64,000 nucleotides of DNA from Mycoplasma struthionis (GTDB taxonomy: Bacteria > Bacillota_I > Bacilli_A > Mycoplasmatales > Metamycoplasmataceae). Positions 25,575 to 37,593 of this stretch are shown here, piece after piece. Under the pieces are notes generated by a model. That model saw nothing but the letters and a program-made list of their open reading frames with translations. It had not been told where the DNA came from and did not search any database. The DNA lies in the NCBI RefSeq assembly GCF_003855455.1, contig NZ_CP034044.1:310001-374000 (forward strand), given 5' to 3'. The translations under genes were made by a program, and so were the position numbers. The stretch's first letter is position 1. Each line of letters opens with the position of its first letter.

Positions 25575-27106
25575 TATTTAGCCTCCATTATGTTTTCTAT
25601 TGCTTGAATTTCTGAATCTGATAGTCTAACAAATTCTTTATCTATATTAATTTTTCAACCTAAATTCTTGTATTCACCATATTGTCTTAATACAAAAGCG
25701 AAATATTCTTTTGCTTTTGTTTCATTTGGTAATGAGTTAGCCATAATTTTCTTAAATACTTCATTAGCTAATTCGTTTGTTGCAAATAGAGCTTCTAAGA
25801 ATTTAATTGCTACTTCAATGTCTTTAACATCTGAGAAAATGTTTCATGATATTAATTTAGACATTAAATACATATTTTCATCTGAATAAATTGAAACACC
25901 TTTTTGAATAAACATGTTTTCAATTAATTGACCTTTATTGATTAATGCTTTAGTTTCATCGTTTAAATCGTATTTTAATGATGCTAATTTAGTTTGACGT
26001 TTATATGCTCTAAATATTTTTCCAACTTCATGAGCAATTCTTGAAATGTGTTCTTTTTGAACTGCTCCCCCAATTCTACTTACAGATAAATCAACATCAA
26101 TAGCAGGTAAATAATTTAAAGCAAATAATTTATCATTAGTTACTAATTGACCGTCTGTTATAGATATAACGTTTGATGCTATTAAAGAAGTTATATCATT
26201 ATCAATAATTTGTAAAATAGGTAATGCTGTAATTGATTTACGGTTTTTAAATTTACCACTTCTTTCTAATAATCTAGAGTGAGCGAAAAACATATCTCCA
26301 GGGAATGCTTCTTTACCAACTGGTTTATTTGTTAATAAAGCAATTTCTCTAAATATATTAGCATGAGCTGTTAAATCATCAAAGACAATTAAAACATCAC
26401 TTTCATAAGATAGATTTTCAGCATGAGCCATAGCTACATAAGGTGCTAAATATTGGTCATATGGGTTATCAGATTTAGCTGCAACTATCATTGTGTAATC
26501 TAAAGCACCATTTGCTTTTAACATTTCATAAATTGCTGAAACTTGTGAATGTTGTTGTCCTATTGCTACATAAACACATTTAACATTTTGATTTTTTTGG
26601 TTAATAATAGCATTTAATGCAATATGAGTTTTACCAGTTTTTCTATTTCCAATAATTAATTCTCTTTGTCCTTTTCCAATTGGAATTAATAAATCAGTTA
26701 AAACATATCCTGTTTTTAATTGATCTGTTAAAGGTTCGTAGTCTAAAAGTTTTGTATATGTGTTAAAAATTTGAGAATTGTATTTTAAAAACTTTTTAGG
26801 TTGTTCTTTTACTAAAGGGAAAAGAATATTGTTTTTAATATCAATAATTTTTCCTAAATAATCAAGTGAAGTTTGAACTGTGTTTGTATTTTCAATTTCA
26901 ATAACTTCTTTACCAATTGCAAAATCGTTAATATCACCGTTTGATAAACAGAATGCTTTGTTTTCACTTGCTGAAATTAATAAAAGTTGTGCATTTTTAT
27001 TATCTTTTAAAGCAAACATTTGATTTTGTTGATAATCATTATTACCAGTTACTTCTATAACGTAATCAAATATTGCAGTAATAATTAGTTTGTTTTCTTT
27101 TGCCAT
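25574..27106 (-). CDS. F1-like (type 3) ATPase alpha-like subunit
   Basis: A 510-residue F1 alpha relative. It keeps the P-loop GNRKTGKTHIALN (family GDRQTGKT), CVYVAIGQQHSQVS, LAPYVAMAHAE, FDDLTAHA, EAFPGDMFFAHSRLLER and PILQIIDNDITSLIASNVISITDGQ, all alpha hallmarks. Changes from standard alpha are numerous, as known for the type 3 group. The in-frame TGA after SKLIS extends it by 90 residues to a stop shared with the beta-like start. AAGGAGC lies before the ATG. Confidence 0.92.
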
Positions 27107-27116
27107 AAATTGCTCC

Positions 27117-29282
27117 TTAAATAAATGGTAATAATGCTATAGCAAGAATTAATACTGACATAACAACTGCAACAGTAATAATTTTTGCTTTAAGTTTTTT
27201 AATTTTTAATTTATCTTTTTTAGTTAGTGCAGCTAATACAATTAATGTTACAAATAATGATGTTGCTATTGCGGCTAAAGTAATACCAACACTTAATTTA
27301 ATATCACTTTTGTATTCATTTCTTTGAACAGTGTCAAGTTTATCAAATGAAGCTTTTAAATCTTTGATTGATTTTGCTTTAACTGCATCTGCTTGATTTT
27401 CAAATAATTCATTAGTTGTAACCATAGGTAATAAATCAAATTGTTCTCTAATGTCTTTAATATCTTTTAATATTTGATTATATTCAGGCAATAAAGAAGC
27501 TTTATTTTTTAATGAATAACTTTTTAGATTGTCTATTTTTTTACCTAAATTTTTTAATGCTACATCTAGCATGTGTAAACGATTTTGGCTATCTTCAGGG
27601 TATGCTAATGCAAAGTTTTTTGCAATACTTTCATTAAGTTCTTTTTTAACATATTTTATATATATATCATAAACTTGTTTGTAGGCATCTGCTAGATAAC
27701 TTCAATAGCTTCTTCCATTAATGATTGCATTTTTATGTAAACCTAAAAATGCTTCTACTAAGTTTTTATTATATGAGTTTGTTTCTAATGCAGCAGGTTC
27801 TTGAGATTTAAAATTATTAGTTAAATTTATAAAATAATTACTATATTCTTGACTATTAATAATTTTTACTGATTCTAAAATCATATTAAAGACAGCTTCT
27901 GCTACAATTCTATGAGACATTTTTGAAAAGTCAATATTTTCTCCTATTCCTAATGCGTCATAAAACTCTTTATATAATTTTTGGATAATTTCTATTCCCA
28001 CTTGGTGAGCTCTAGCGAACTCCACATTGCTTCAGATTGATATAACTCTTTTATATGTTATTTTCTTTGTTTCATCTAATTTGTCAGTCAAAATAACATT
28101 AGCTTCTATTCCGTCTTTTGTTAAATCTAGATTATCAACTTTATAATCGAATCTAGTGTTAATTGGGTTATTAAAATAGAAGTATTTTTCTGAAGCTTTA
28201 TCGGGTTCGCTTTGTACAGCTTGTTTAAATGATTGAACTAATCCATCTCTGTTATTTGCTTGATCATAGAAATTAAATTTTAAAAATGGACTTAATCTTC
28301 CGATATTTTCAGTAGCAGCGTTAACACTTGATGGAGGTGTTGGATCGGCTTGACCAGGAATTAATCTTGGTGTTGGATTAGGTTCTTGAATATCAGGTGT
28401 TTCTTTTTTATTGTCTTGAGAGTTTTCTTCTAAGTCAAAAGCCTTAAATCTTGAACTAATCTTTTCTTTTAAAAAGTCGTCCCAACTTTTATATTTATCG
28501 GGTATTGTTAAACCGATGTTTGTATCGTTATTTTCATCTTTAACGAATCTAACTGCAGTGTTTAATTCAGGGAAGTCTTCTTTGTTTGCAAATATTTCAT
28601 CAAATTTAGAATCTAAATCTGAAAAGTATTTTTCTGTTTTAGATTGTAAATCGTCAGCGTTAACAGCATTTACAACATTTTCTTCTTTAACTTCCTTTTT
28701 ATTACCTTCTCCTTGAATAAAATCACGGTAGTCAGTTTTGTCAGTTTTACCTACTACGGCATTTTCATAATCTTTTCCGTTATAAGTAATGGTTGTTGAT
28801 TCTAAAGAACGGTCATTACTTAAAATTTTAGGATAAACTATTTCAAAACCATATTCTTTGTATTTGTCGTTAATTATTTTTTCTTTATTGGTCTCTAAAT
28901 ATTTTGCAACTTGAGCTAAATATAAACTTTCGTATAATGATTCAGTTGTAATTTTAGTTTCAGCTGGATCTATTAATTTTGATGATTTAGCTTTAAGTTG
29001 AGCTATTTTATTATTAACTAACTCTTTTAATTTTTCTTTTATTTTATCTTCAGTAACTTTTTTAAATGTACCAAATTGAGGGTCAACTACTTTAGGTTTT
29101 TCTGGTTCAGCATTTGCATTTGGTGCAAAGGGATTAGTAGGCTTGTTTGTATTTGTTGCGCCATTTGAAGCGTTTGAAGTAGCTCCATTGCTTGCGGGTT
29201 CAGGATCAGCTGAAAGTGTAATTAATGGTGCCATTGATACAGGTAAAACAGTACCTAATAATAACCATTTTTTTAATTTCAT
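27117..29282 (-). CDS. X0 component: large exported protein with two C-terminal TM helices
   Basis: A 721-residue protein between the epsilon-like and alpha-like genes. An N-terminal signal-like helix (about 5-24, no lipobox Cys) is followed by an Asn/Pro-rich linker (25-65), a long Lys/Glu-rich extracellular part, a Pro-rich hinge (NPTPRLIPGQADPTPP) and two C-terminal membrane helices (about 665-690 and 700-720). It probably spans the membrane with a bulky outer domain, so it could link the ATPase to surface MIB-MIP. Two TGA codons within the C-terminal third read as Trp. The position matches the X0 membrane genes of mycoplasma F1-like clusters; no homology to FO subunits is visible. Confidence 0.8.
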
Positions 29283-29743
29283 AATACCTCTTCTGGAGTT
29301 AAATTAAATAATGTTACTGCAGATAATTCAAAAAGGTTTATTTTAAGTTCGTTAATATCTTTTTGATTTTTTTTGTCTAATCCTAAATCTTTCATTGCTA
29401 ATGAGTTTTTAATAGCATGTTCAAGATTTTTAAGTTCTATTTTAGCATTTTGAATAAATTCGTTTGGTTTTTTAATACTTTTATAAGGTTTCATAACTCC
29501 TGAATATTTAACAGAAATTTCATTGTCTATGTTTGTTATAAAAGCATTTGTTAATATAAAACAAATTTCTTCTTTTTCAATTACTGCTTTAATAAAACAT
29601 TTTTTAAAAGAAGCTATTGAGTAATTTTCAAATTTTACTCAAGTGTCTTTTAATTCACTATTTATATATAATCCATCAATTTCTAAATGTTTAATGTCAA
29701 ATGTTTGAGAAATAAATGTTAAAGAAGTGCGGTTATTTTTCAT
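29273..29743 (-). CDS. Epsilon-like subunit of F1-like ATPase
   Basis: A 156-residue protein. The first ~85 residues alternate hydrophobic and polar residues as in a beta sandwich (LTFISQTFDIKHLEIDG), and the rest is two predicted helices, the layout of F1 epsilon. Sequence identity to true epsilon is not evident by eye. An in-frame TGA near the end reads as Trp; the true TAA lies eight bases inside the next gene, giving a 10-base overlap. GAGGGC-type Shine-Dalgarno sequence precedes the ATG, and the start overlaps the gamma-like gene by 11 bases. Confidence 0.65.
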
Positions 29744-30632
29744 TTTTGCCCTCCTTTACAGTATGCAACATATCCTTTTTCTTTGATAGAATTGAAATTT
29801 GTTCAACTTCAAGTTCTCTTTTCGCTTGAATAACTTTTTTATTTAGAAATAGAATTCTATCGTCTAAATCATTAATTGTTTTGTTTTGAGCAACTAATGT
29901 ATATTTTTGATTAATTAAAGCTGATTCACTTAATAGAGTTAATGTTATATAAGTTAAAAATGAGTAAATTTCACTATCTATAAATGAGCTAACATCTGGG
30001 AAAATTTTTAGTTTGTTAATGTTTGTTAATGTTTCTAAGTTTTGATATTTATTTTCTAAATTTAGTTCGAATTCATTAATTGGTAAAACATTTAAATATA
30101 GTTTTTTAATTTTTGATGAGTTAATAATGAAACGAACATTGTGAAAACCATTTTTTAAAAGATAAGCAATTATGAACTCTGGTAAAACTTTTGATAAAAC
30201 GTCTACATTATTTTGTTCATATTGATAAATAATGTTGAATTTCATTTCTTTAGCAAAAGAAATTGCTCTTTTTCCAATTGCTATAATTACATCGTTTTTA
30301 TTGTTGTAATCACTTTTTAAAAGTTTTTCATGACGAATATATGAGTTAGTTTCAAATTTTTCTTCTTCAGTTATATAAATTCATAACTTTGGAATACTTT
30401 TTATTTCATTTCTATAAAGTGAATTTTCACTATATAATAATTCATTTTCTATTTCATATTTTTTATCTAAAGTACTAATTAACATTTGTGAGTGTAAAGC
30501 TCTTTCTAAAAAGAAGTTAATTTGTTTAGATAATTTTAAAATACTAATTAAAGTAATATTTTTATCAGATTCAACAATCTTTACAATTTTTTCTAAACTT
30601 TGTTTTTTAGTTACTAGATCTTTAATATTCAT
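29733..30632 (-). CDS. Gamma-like subunit of F1-like ATPase
   Basis: A 299-residue mostly helical protein. The N-terminal helix (KKQSLEKIVKIVESDKNIT, LISILKLSKQI) parallels the F1 gamma coiled coil (I..RI.S...T.KIT.AM) and the C-terminal helix (NKKVIQAKRELEVEQIS) would complete the shaft. A middle region IAIGKRAISFAKEM resembles the gamma Rossmann-like domain. One TGA reads as Trp (KLWIYIT). Overlaps both neighbours by about 11 bases, so the cluster is tightly coupled. The shaft role is inferred from position, helix pattern and known cluster order. Confidence 0.72.
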
Positions 30633-31149
30633 TAGTTAAATATTCTTTTCCGAAAGTGACTTTGATAAGTTTGCTTTCTGGTAATCTGTATATTATTAGA
30701 TTAGAAAAAATTTCTATTGGGCTTGAAGTTATATGTTTTTCAATAATTTCATTTATTGAATCTAGAATTTTTTGAACAACAGGGTCTGAAGAATTTACAA
30801 GACTAAAAGCGGAAACATTTGCTTGTGATTCTTTTTTAAGAGTTGGAACTAAGAATAATAAACTATATCTTTCGTTTCTTTCTTTTGATAAAACAAAGCT
30901 TCTAAAAATAATGTCTTTGTCTTCTTTTCATGCCTTTTTTGCTTGTTCAAAAATGTTTTCAATTAATTCTTCATAGTCTCTAGTTGGGTATAAAAAGTTT
31001 AATTGATTCATTAATGCTTTATATGAAATTAAATTATTAGCCTTTTTAATTGTGTTAAATTCGTTAATAACGTTGTCTCAATTTTCTAATGCACCTTTTA
31101 AGCTGTCTACTAAAAGTTTTTGAATTTGTTTTTCTTCGGCTTTAGTCAT
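30622..31149 (-). CDS. Unassigned soluble subunit of F1-like X0 cluster
   Basis: A 175-residue soluble protein without membrane segments, signal or recognisable motif. It starts MTKAEEKQIQKLL, has two TGA-Trp codons (ALENWDNV, KKAWKEDK) that split it under the standard code, and ends in a stop overlapping the gamma-like start by 11 bases. Mixed helical and strand pattern. Being the second gene of the seven-gene set, it could be a peripheral-stalk or adaptor protein in place of F1 delta, but nothing in the sequence proves it. Confidence 0.75.
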
Positions 31150-32539
31150 TGTTTGCTCCTATTTTAATTTCTTTTTGATATTTTTGAATAATCACCAAAC
31201 TCTTTATCCATCTGCTTGTTTGATAAATTAAATATAATGCAACTATTGAAGAACTTAGAATTGAAAATACATCGACTACGTTTAATGGACTTGCAAAGGT
31301 TGCTAATGAGTTATTATCTACTGCCAACATTTTTGCATTATAGAAATTGAATAATGCTACTAATGTGCTAAAAATTAATGTTAAGAATAAAAATGTATTT
31401 GTTATTGGGTTAGTTATCTTAACTTTTTTATTTAATACAAAAGCTAAGATTAAAATAAATAATAGATTTGAAATTGTTAATATTGTGTTTGCTAAGTTGT
31501 CTCTTGCGACTAATGATTGAACAATATTTACTAATAGAAAAGCAAATACTGAGATAAAAAATAAAAATACTTTTGTTGATTCACCAATTTTTTTACTGTT
31601 TTTGTTTGAAAATAAAACTAATATAGTTATAAAGATTGAAATGTTAATTAATAATGGAATAGCTCAAGCAACATGATTATTTGTCTCTGCAAATAGTAAT
31701 CCTTTTGTAAATTTCAATGTTGGAGCAGAAATTATTAAATATAGTAGAACTGAAAATCCTAATGTTAGAGAAATTAATGAAAAGTCTCTTAAGCTAATTA
31801 TTAATTGTCTTTTTCATCTATAACCTGCAAATGAGTCAAGTATTGCAATTGTAAATAGAGAAATTAAACCAAAAATAATCAAGAATAAATATATAAAGTT
31901 GTTTGCAGTTTTAGTATTAAATGTGTTTAATAAAAAGTCATAATAATCATTTCTATCAAAAATGTTTAGTTGTGATCTTTTGTTTAATAAAGTCACTAAT
32001 ACTATCATTCCTACTGCTACTAGAATAATTCTCGCAAATTGAGCAAAAACTATTATAAAAATACTTTTTGCTTGTAAAGGGTTTGTTTTTTTAATAATGA
32101 TAATGTTATAAAACTCATGTAAAACATTCAACATCATTAAAGCCACAAAAAAGGCAGTTTTGTTAATTAAAGTTTTTGGGTTGTGAGTTTTTGTTGCTCC
32201 TTGATAAGCTACATAAGCAACTAGAAGTACAAAATATAATAGAAATCAAATGCTAAAATATTTAAATTTGAAATTACTTCTTTTCAAGTTTCTTATTAAG
32301 CTAAAAATTAAATAACATACAAAAACAATTGAGAGAGTTAAATTGTATATAAAAATAAAGTTAAGTGATTTAAGTCTTATTTCTGTTAAATCAAACATTT
32401 GTTCAGGTTTTAAAAACTTATATTTTTCATTTAAAAAATTGTCATGTGAAAAATATATTGTTGTAAATAATGCTATAAAACCGAAAACTAGTGCTAATAC
32501 ATAAAATAAGAATTTAGTGTTTAAAATTTTCTTTTGCAT
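31142..32539 (-). CDS. X0 component: polytopic membrane protein
   Basis: A 465-residue protein with about 11-12 hydrophobic segments and little else (FYVLALVFGFIALFTTIY at the N-terminus, ILVAVGMIVLVTLL, FIYLFLIIFGLISLFTIAIL, VFLFFISVFAFLLVNIV). No carboxylate in a helix resembling FO subunit c or the essential Arg of subunit a stands out, so an ion path is not evident. Three TGA codons read as Trp. It begins six bases after the MIB2 stop, so the ATPase cluster has no room for its own promoter. First gene of the F1-like X0 set. Confidence 0.82.
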
Positions 32540-32545
32540 AATTTA

Positions 32546-35220
32546 TTAATCAAATGAAGGTCCAGTGCTTGTGTTTGCCCCTGTTGCTTCAAATCCTTCT
32601 GGTTTTATTTGTACATTAATTCCATGTTCTCTTGCAGCTTGAGTATCTTGAATAGCTTTTCTCATTGCTTCGTTATCTACATAAACGTTTCTAAATACTT
32701 CTCTTCCGGCTTCAAATAGACCATAGAATTGTTTGTTGTAATCTTGAGGTAAGTCAACAGCATTTCCTTTAATGTATAATGTGTCAACTTGTCTTGGTCC
32801 TTCAAAGAATAATTTTGCTTTTTGAGGTCCTCTTACAATTAATCTATCTCAATTTTGTCTGTTAATTGTTGAGCTATCTACTTCAAAAACATTAGTATCA
32901 TTGTGTAAAGTAAGAGCTGTAAATACCTTATCGTTTAGATCTAATCCTTCTAAACTTCTTAATTCAGGGTGTTCAGATAAATCGATTTGGCTTGCTCAGC
33001 TACCATCACCGAAATTACCATTAAATATTTTTCAATTAGCTTTCGTTCTATATGCAATTGTAAATGCTTCTTTTACTTCTGAAGGAGTTGTTCCTTTTGT
33101 TGGTTTAATAGTATTAAACATTATTGAGCCGGCTCTTTCAACGCCCGCTGCATATTCAGGCGATCTATTAACATTGTAATCAAATGAAACATGTCTTGTA
33201 TGTCTAAACGCAATTGGGTCTATTGCTCAACGAGAGTCTAAATTGTTTCCTTTTGTTACAAGTTCAACATCCTCTAAATGTTTATCTTTTAAACCTACTA
33301 ATGCTGATGTATCTGTAGTTTCAAAAAATAAGGTTAGAGTTTTAATATTTGAAGGCAATTTTGCTAATATTTCTGAAAAATCTTGTTTTTGATTTAATTG
33401 ACCCATATTTTCAATTACTACACCAGTAATTTCTTTATGATCTGTTATAAATTTTAAGAATTTTTCATATCCTTTATTATTGTTAGCATCTAATTTAGCT
33501 AGGTATCTTGGTTCTTTATTTGTTACTGCATCATTATCGCTATCAGGAACATATTTATAAACTCTTATACCATCATCAAATTTATCTCCATTTGAATCAA
33601 CTTTATTTCTATCTTCAATTTTTGTCAATTCTTTATAACTATTTGAAGCATCTGTTTTAGTTCAACCGTAGTAATCATTATCTAATAATTGACCGGGATT
33701 TCTCATATATTTGGTTGAGCTTGCAAAGTATCTTTCTTTGTTTAATTTTATGTAGTGATTTAAAACAGGATTATCACTTTCTTTTGCATAATCTCAAACA
33801 ACAGCTTCATTTACAGTTGGATAATTTTGCCAGAATTTTATATCAGGAACCATTCCTTTAGCTGCGTAAGCTTCTCAATCTTGTTCATAACTTCTTATAA
33901 CCGCTTTTATATTTTCTGCAGCATTTCCTCTGCCTGGTTCATCAGGTCTAAACATTCTTTTGAAGAACGCATCAAAATTCTTAATTTCATCTGCTCCTGT
34001 AATTTCAAATTTTCGTAAAAGTTCGTTTTTGTTTCTCTCATAATCTTCAAATGAATTTAAACTTAATAAGCTATTGTAGTTTCCAATTTTTTTTCTTAAT
34101 TTTTCTTTAGCTTCACCAGTAATTGGACTTGGGTGTGTTGCTGCTATATATGAAAAATCGTAATTTGGAACGTATGATTCTGGATATATATCTTCCCCAG
34201 CAGAAGCTATAGGCGCTTTTTCTTCTTCTGTTAATGGTCTTGCAGGTACGGGAGGAGTTTCTACAACATCCACAACAGGTTTGGGATTTGGCGCGTTCAC
34301 TTCTTCTTTTTTAGGTTCTTCTGGTTTTTTCTCTTCTATTGTTTTAGGAGGGGTAGGATCTTCTTTTGGTTTTTCAGGTAATGCAGCTTCTTTAACCACA
34401 TCCACTTTATTAAAATCATCTATTTTTATTTTAATTTCACTTGGTTTTAGTTTCAATTTATAACCTTTTGGAATTTCACTTTGTCATTGAAGTTCGCTTT
34501 TATCATCACGTTCTCTTGTAAAAGTTGCTTTATAAACAATAGAGCCTCTTTCATCAACGAAATCAATTATAGTAACTGATTTTGTTTTTCTTACCATGAA
34601 TCTATTTGTTTGGCCTAAAACAATTTTGTAATCATCTTTTGCAAATTCAAAACCAACAGGACGATATTGTGAAACTTCTGGAATTTTTCCATCTTTTGCT
34701 CTAAATCTATAAGTTTGATAAATTTTGTCATCAAAAATAATTTCAACAACTGTTTCTTCTGATAAAGGTTCTTTTTAATTCAAATTATATTTTCTTGTCC
34801 TAAAACAACTTTTGGCTTATCTAATTTTTGTTTTTCTTTATCATAAATTCATAAACTAGGAATGTAAGCAACGGCGTCGATTTCTTTGTCTTCACCTTTT
34901 TTAGATATTATTTCAGCAGTAAATTTTTCTTTTTCATCTGCTGAGTCTTTAAAGATTAGTTTAGTAACCACTTGTTCTTCTAGATTTATTTTTTTGACTA
35001 AGTTACTATCAGTGTTTGAATTATTTTTATCCTCTGTAATAACTTCTTCAGTATTTAGTTTTGGAGTTGAATTTCTTTCAAAAGCTTTTAGAGCAGATGA
35101 GCGCCCAACTCTTGTTCTGGTGGTATAGATGGCTGAAGCAGCTGCTACTGAAACAACACCTATAGCACCTATGGATACTAAGGTTTTAACTAATCTGCTT
35201 TTTTTAGTATATATAGCCAT
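32546..35220 (-). pseudogene. Immunoglobulin-binding protein MIB, copy 2, frameshifted
   Basis: Full-length MIB (about 890 codons) apart from one missing base. The N-terminal part (membrane anchor at residues ~12-32, then FERNSTPKLNTEEV) is collinear with copy 1 up to GQENIIWIKK. There a run of five A on the coding strand (34772-34776) needs a sixth A to continue as EPLSEETVVEIIFDD, the counterpart of copy 1 EEDPSENTVIQIIFND. Downstream the frame is open to the end, including a Pro-rich linker, KNLDSR-type C-terminal repeats and a FxDN tail. The single clean lesion suggests a phase switch, a very recent mutation or a base-calling error; without correction only about 150 residues are made. Confidence 0.85.
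34772..34776 (-). other. A5 tract at the MIB2 frameshift
   Basis: Coding-strand AAAAA where the aligned paralogue frame calls for six A. Confidence 0.75.
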
Positions 35221-35239
35221 ATTTTTTACCTCCTAATTT

Positions 35240-37510
35240 CTATTTTTTAAATTTGTATTCGTCAGGCAATACAGAAACACCTTGTTTAAATAAATGTGTT
35301 TTGTATTGACCATTATATAATTTTTCTAGTGCTTGTCTATATGAAGTTCTTTGGTTTTCACCACCACCATATATCAAGTCATATTGCTCTAATTTTTTAT
35401 AATTACCATATGCCCCATGATAATCAACACCATTTGATCTTAATGCCTGTATGTATGAAAGAAGTGATATTCCAGCATCGTCAGCTGCAGCAAAATTGAT
35501 ACCAATTATGTTTTTATCAATGTCTCTAATTTGAGAACCTGAAGCTCCACCTAATGGGTGTCATGATGTTAAAGAATAACCCAAACCATAATTTAAGTAC
35601 TCATTTCCTTTATAAGTACCACCTTTTTCTTTTAAGTTTTTAGGGACAAAAAATCCGCTTTTTCCACCATTTAGTGTAGGCGAAACTATTGTTAGGTCAA
35701 AAATTCCCGGTTTTGTTTTAAAGTTTCTTACTGCTAAAGATCTTGATAAACTATAGCCTTTATCTAATGTTGTTCTTCTATTTTGTTCATCATCGATATT
35801 ATAAGGTTTGTTTATTCATATTGACGCTGCACCTTTTCTTGATCTTCTTTCCTCGTCAGTTATAAATTTAGAATCTCTGCCTTGGTTGTCTGCCTCTGCA
35901 TTAGGGAAGCCTAAAGCCATTAAATCTACATTAAGTTTTTTAGTAGTTATTGAATTACCCTTAAAATTAACTGAAACGTCTTCCCTAGATAGCTCATCAA
36001 ATTTTTGTAGCATATCAAAATTTGCGGGTTTTGATTGTTTACTTTCTGGCAATGTAGCAAAATCATTTGTTGCTATTCTGGCAAATTCATGAGCATTTGA
36101 AACACTTCTTTCTGTTTTGTCTTCTACTCTTAAATTATTTTTAGTAATTTTGTAAGTGTTATCACTTCTACTAAAATCAATTTCAAGTACAGCAAAATCA
36201 GCCATTTCTTGTAAATCTTTTAAGTGTTCATTTGCTATATATGATCTAGGATTTGTATTCATAAAGTCGACTGCAGCATAAACTAATTTAACTTTATCTG
36301 GTTCAATTGAGAATTTTTCAGAAAAAGGAGATTGATAAGTAAATTGTAATTCTTCTTTTAAAGGTGTTTGTTTATTAAATCTCTCTAAGACAACTTGATT
36401 GGTAATTCCTGTATTTGCATCGTCTGCTGCTTTTTTTTCTTTAAATGCTTTGTCATAAGCTATTAAAACTTCTTGCATTTTTGGATCTTTTGCTATCGCT
36501 TGGTTGTCATATGGGTTCAATCCCTTTTTTTCTTTTTCAGAATCAAAATGGTTATATTCTATTGCTCTAATTCTAAATTTTCTTTCAGCTTCTTTTAAAT
36601 TAGCATCTGCTTGTTTGGCAGCTTCAGTTTCTGCTGTATTGTTTTCCACTATGCTATAAATATCATTTTCTCTTGCGTGACTTTGTCTTAAAGCCATAGC
36701 CACGTGTAAATTTGTACCTAGATATCATTTTGTTGGATAACTACCATCTTCGTTTGGTACATAATCTAAAATTCAAGCTGTTCCCCATTCTGCTTTTCCA
36801 GATTTTGTAATAGGATTCTTGTTTGCGATTGTTATTCTAAATGATTGGTGCAATAAATCCATATAGTCTTGGTTAGGAATTCAACGAGATTTACCGGTAT
36901 CGTCTAAATCAGATTGTCAGTATGGTCCTTTTACTGTTCCACCCTTTGGATTAATTACTAATTTTCCATCTTTATTTGGAACTGAAAAATCTTTTAATAA
37001 GGAATCTTCTAATGAAGGTAAATCATTTGCAGCAGCTTTGGCATCGAAATCAGCTTGATTAAATCTTGTACGATCAAAAGTGTTTGGTAGGCCATCCACA
37101 CCATTTAGTGCATCGATATAAGCTTTCTCTTCAACATTATATTTTTCGTTTTCATTTGGTAAATTTGAAAAATAAGAACTGGTTATTGGGTTTCCTTGAG
37201 CATCTTTTGGCACAGTAGGATTTCTTCTTGCACCACTATTTGAACTTCCTGGTAATCTTGGAATAGTTCCAGCTGGGTCAACCGGAACATCTTCTCCTGC
37301 TCTTGAGTTAGGATCACCTTGGGGTGAATTTGGTTTGTTTGCATTAGGTTTTTCACCTGGCTTTTCTTCATTATCTTCATTTTCATTTGTAATGGTCTTT
37401 TTATTTTTGCTTGTAGCACTATTATTAACACATGACAGCGCCGCGCTTGGCAATGCTACAGCTGAAAAAATAGTACCTAAAACAATAGATAATTTTTTTC
37501 ATCTTTTCAT
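35240..37510 (-). CDS. Immunoglobulin protease MIP, copy 2 (lipoprotein)
   Basis: A 756-residue DUF31-type serine protease, collinear with copy 1. Lipobox ALS-Cys27, then a Lys/Glu/Pro linker (EEKPGEKPNANKPNSP), then the protease. Triad candidates: His269 in TNLHVAM, Asp in ADFAVLEIDF, Ser in LGGASGSQIRD. It shares the end motif EQYDLIYGGGENQRTSYRQA. The start is ATG after GGGAGGAAATAT; the next alternative lacks the signal peptide. It is the first gene of the 18-kb block and AGGAGG before MIB2 overlaps its downstream end. Confidence 0.88.
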
Positions 37511-37562
37511 ATATATTTCCTCCCATTTTTGGTTACTTAAACTATTAATAGTTTAACAATAT

Positions 37563-37593
37563 ATTATACAGTAAAGGCAAAAAAAAAAAAAAA
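37563..37593 (-). promoter_or_regulatory. Promoter of the MIP-MIB-ATPase block with T15 tract
   Basis: On the minus strand TATAAT (37563-37568) follows TTTACTG and is preceded, 10 bases upstream, by a run of 15 T (37579-37593). The position where a -35 box would sit falls inside the run. The leader of about 45 bases carries GGGAGGA. Homopolymers beside promoters switch surface genes in several mycoplasmas, so this run is a candidate expression switch. Confidence 0.5.

Noticed and set aside
34760..34790. Programmed ribosomal frameshifting in MIB2
   Set aside because: A -1 slippery heptamer with a downstream hairpin is not evident; an indel in an A-run is simpler.
20438..36092. Plus-strand frames opposite the MIB and MIP genes
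   Set aside because: They mirror the codon bias of the real minus-strand genes and have no homologous pattern; antisense shadows.
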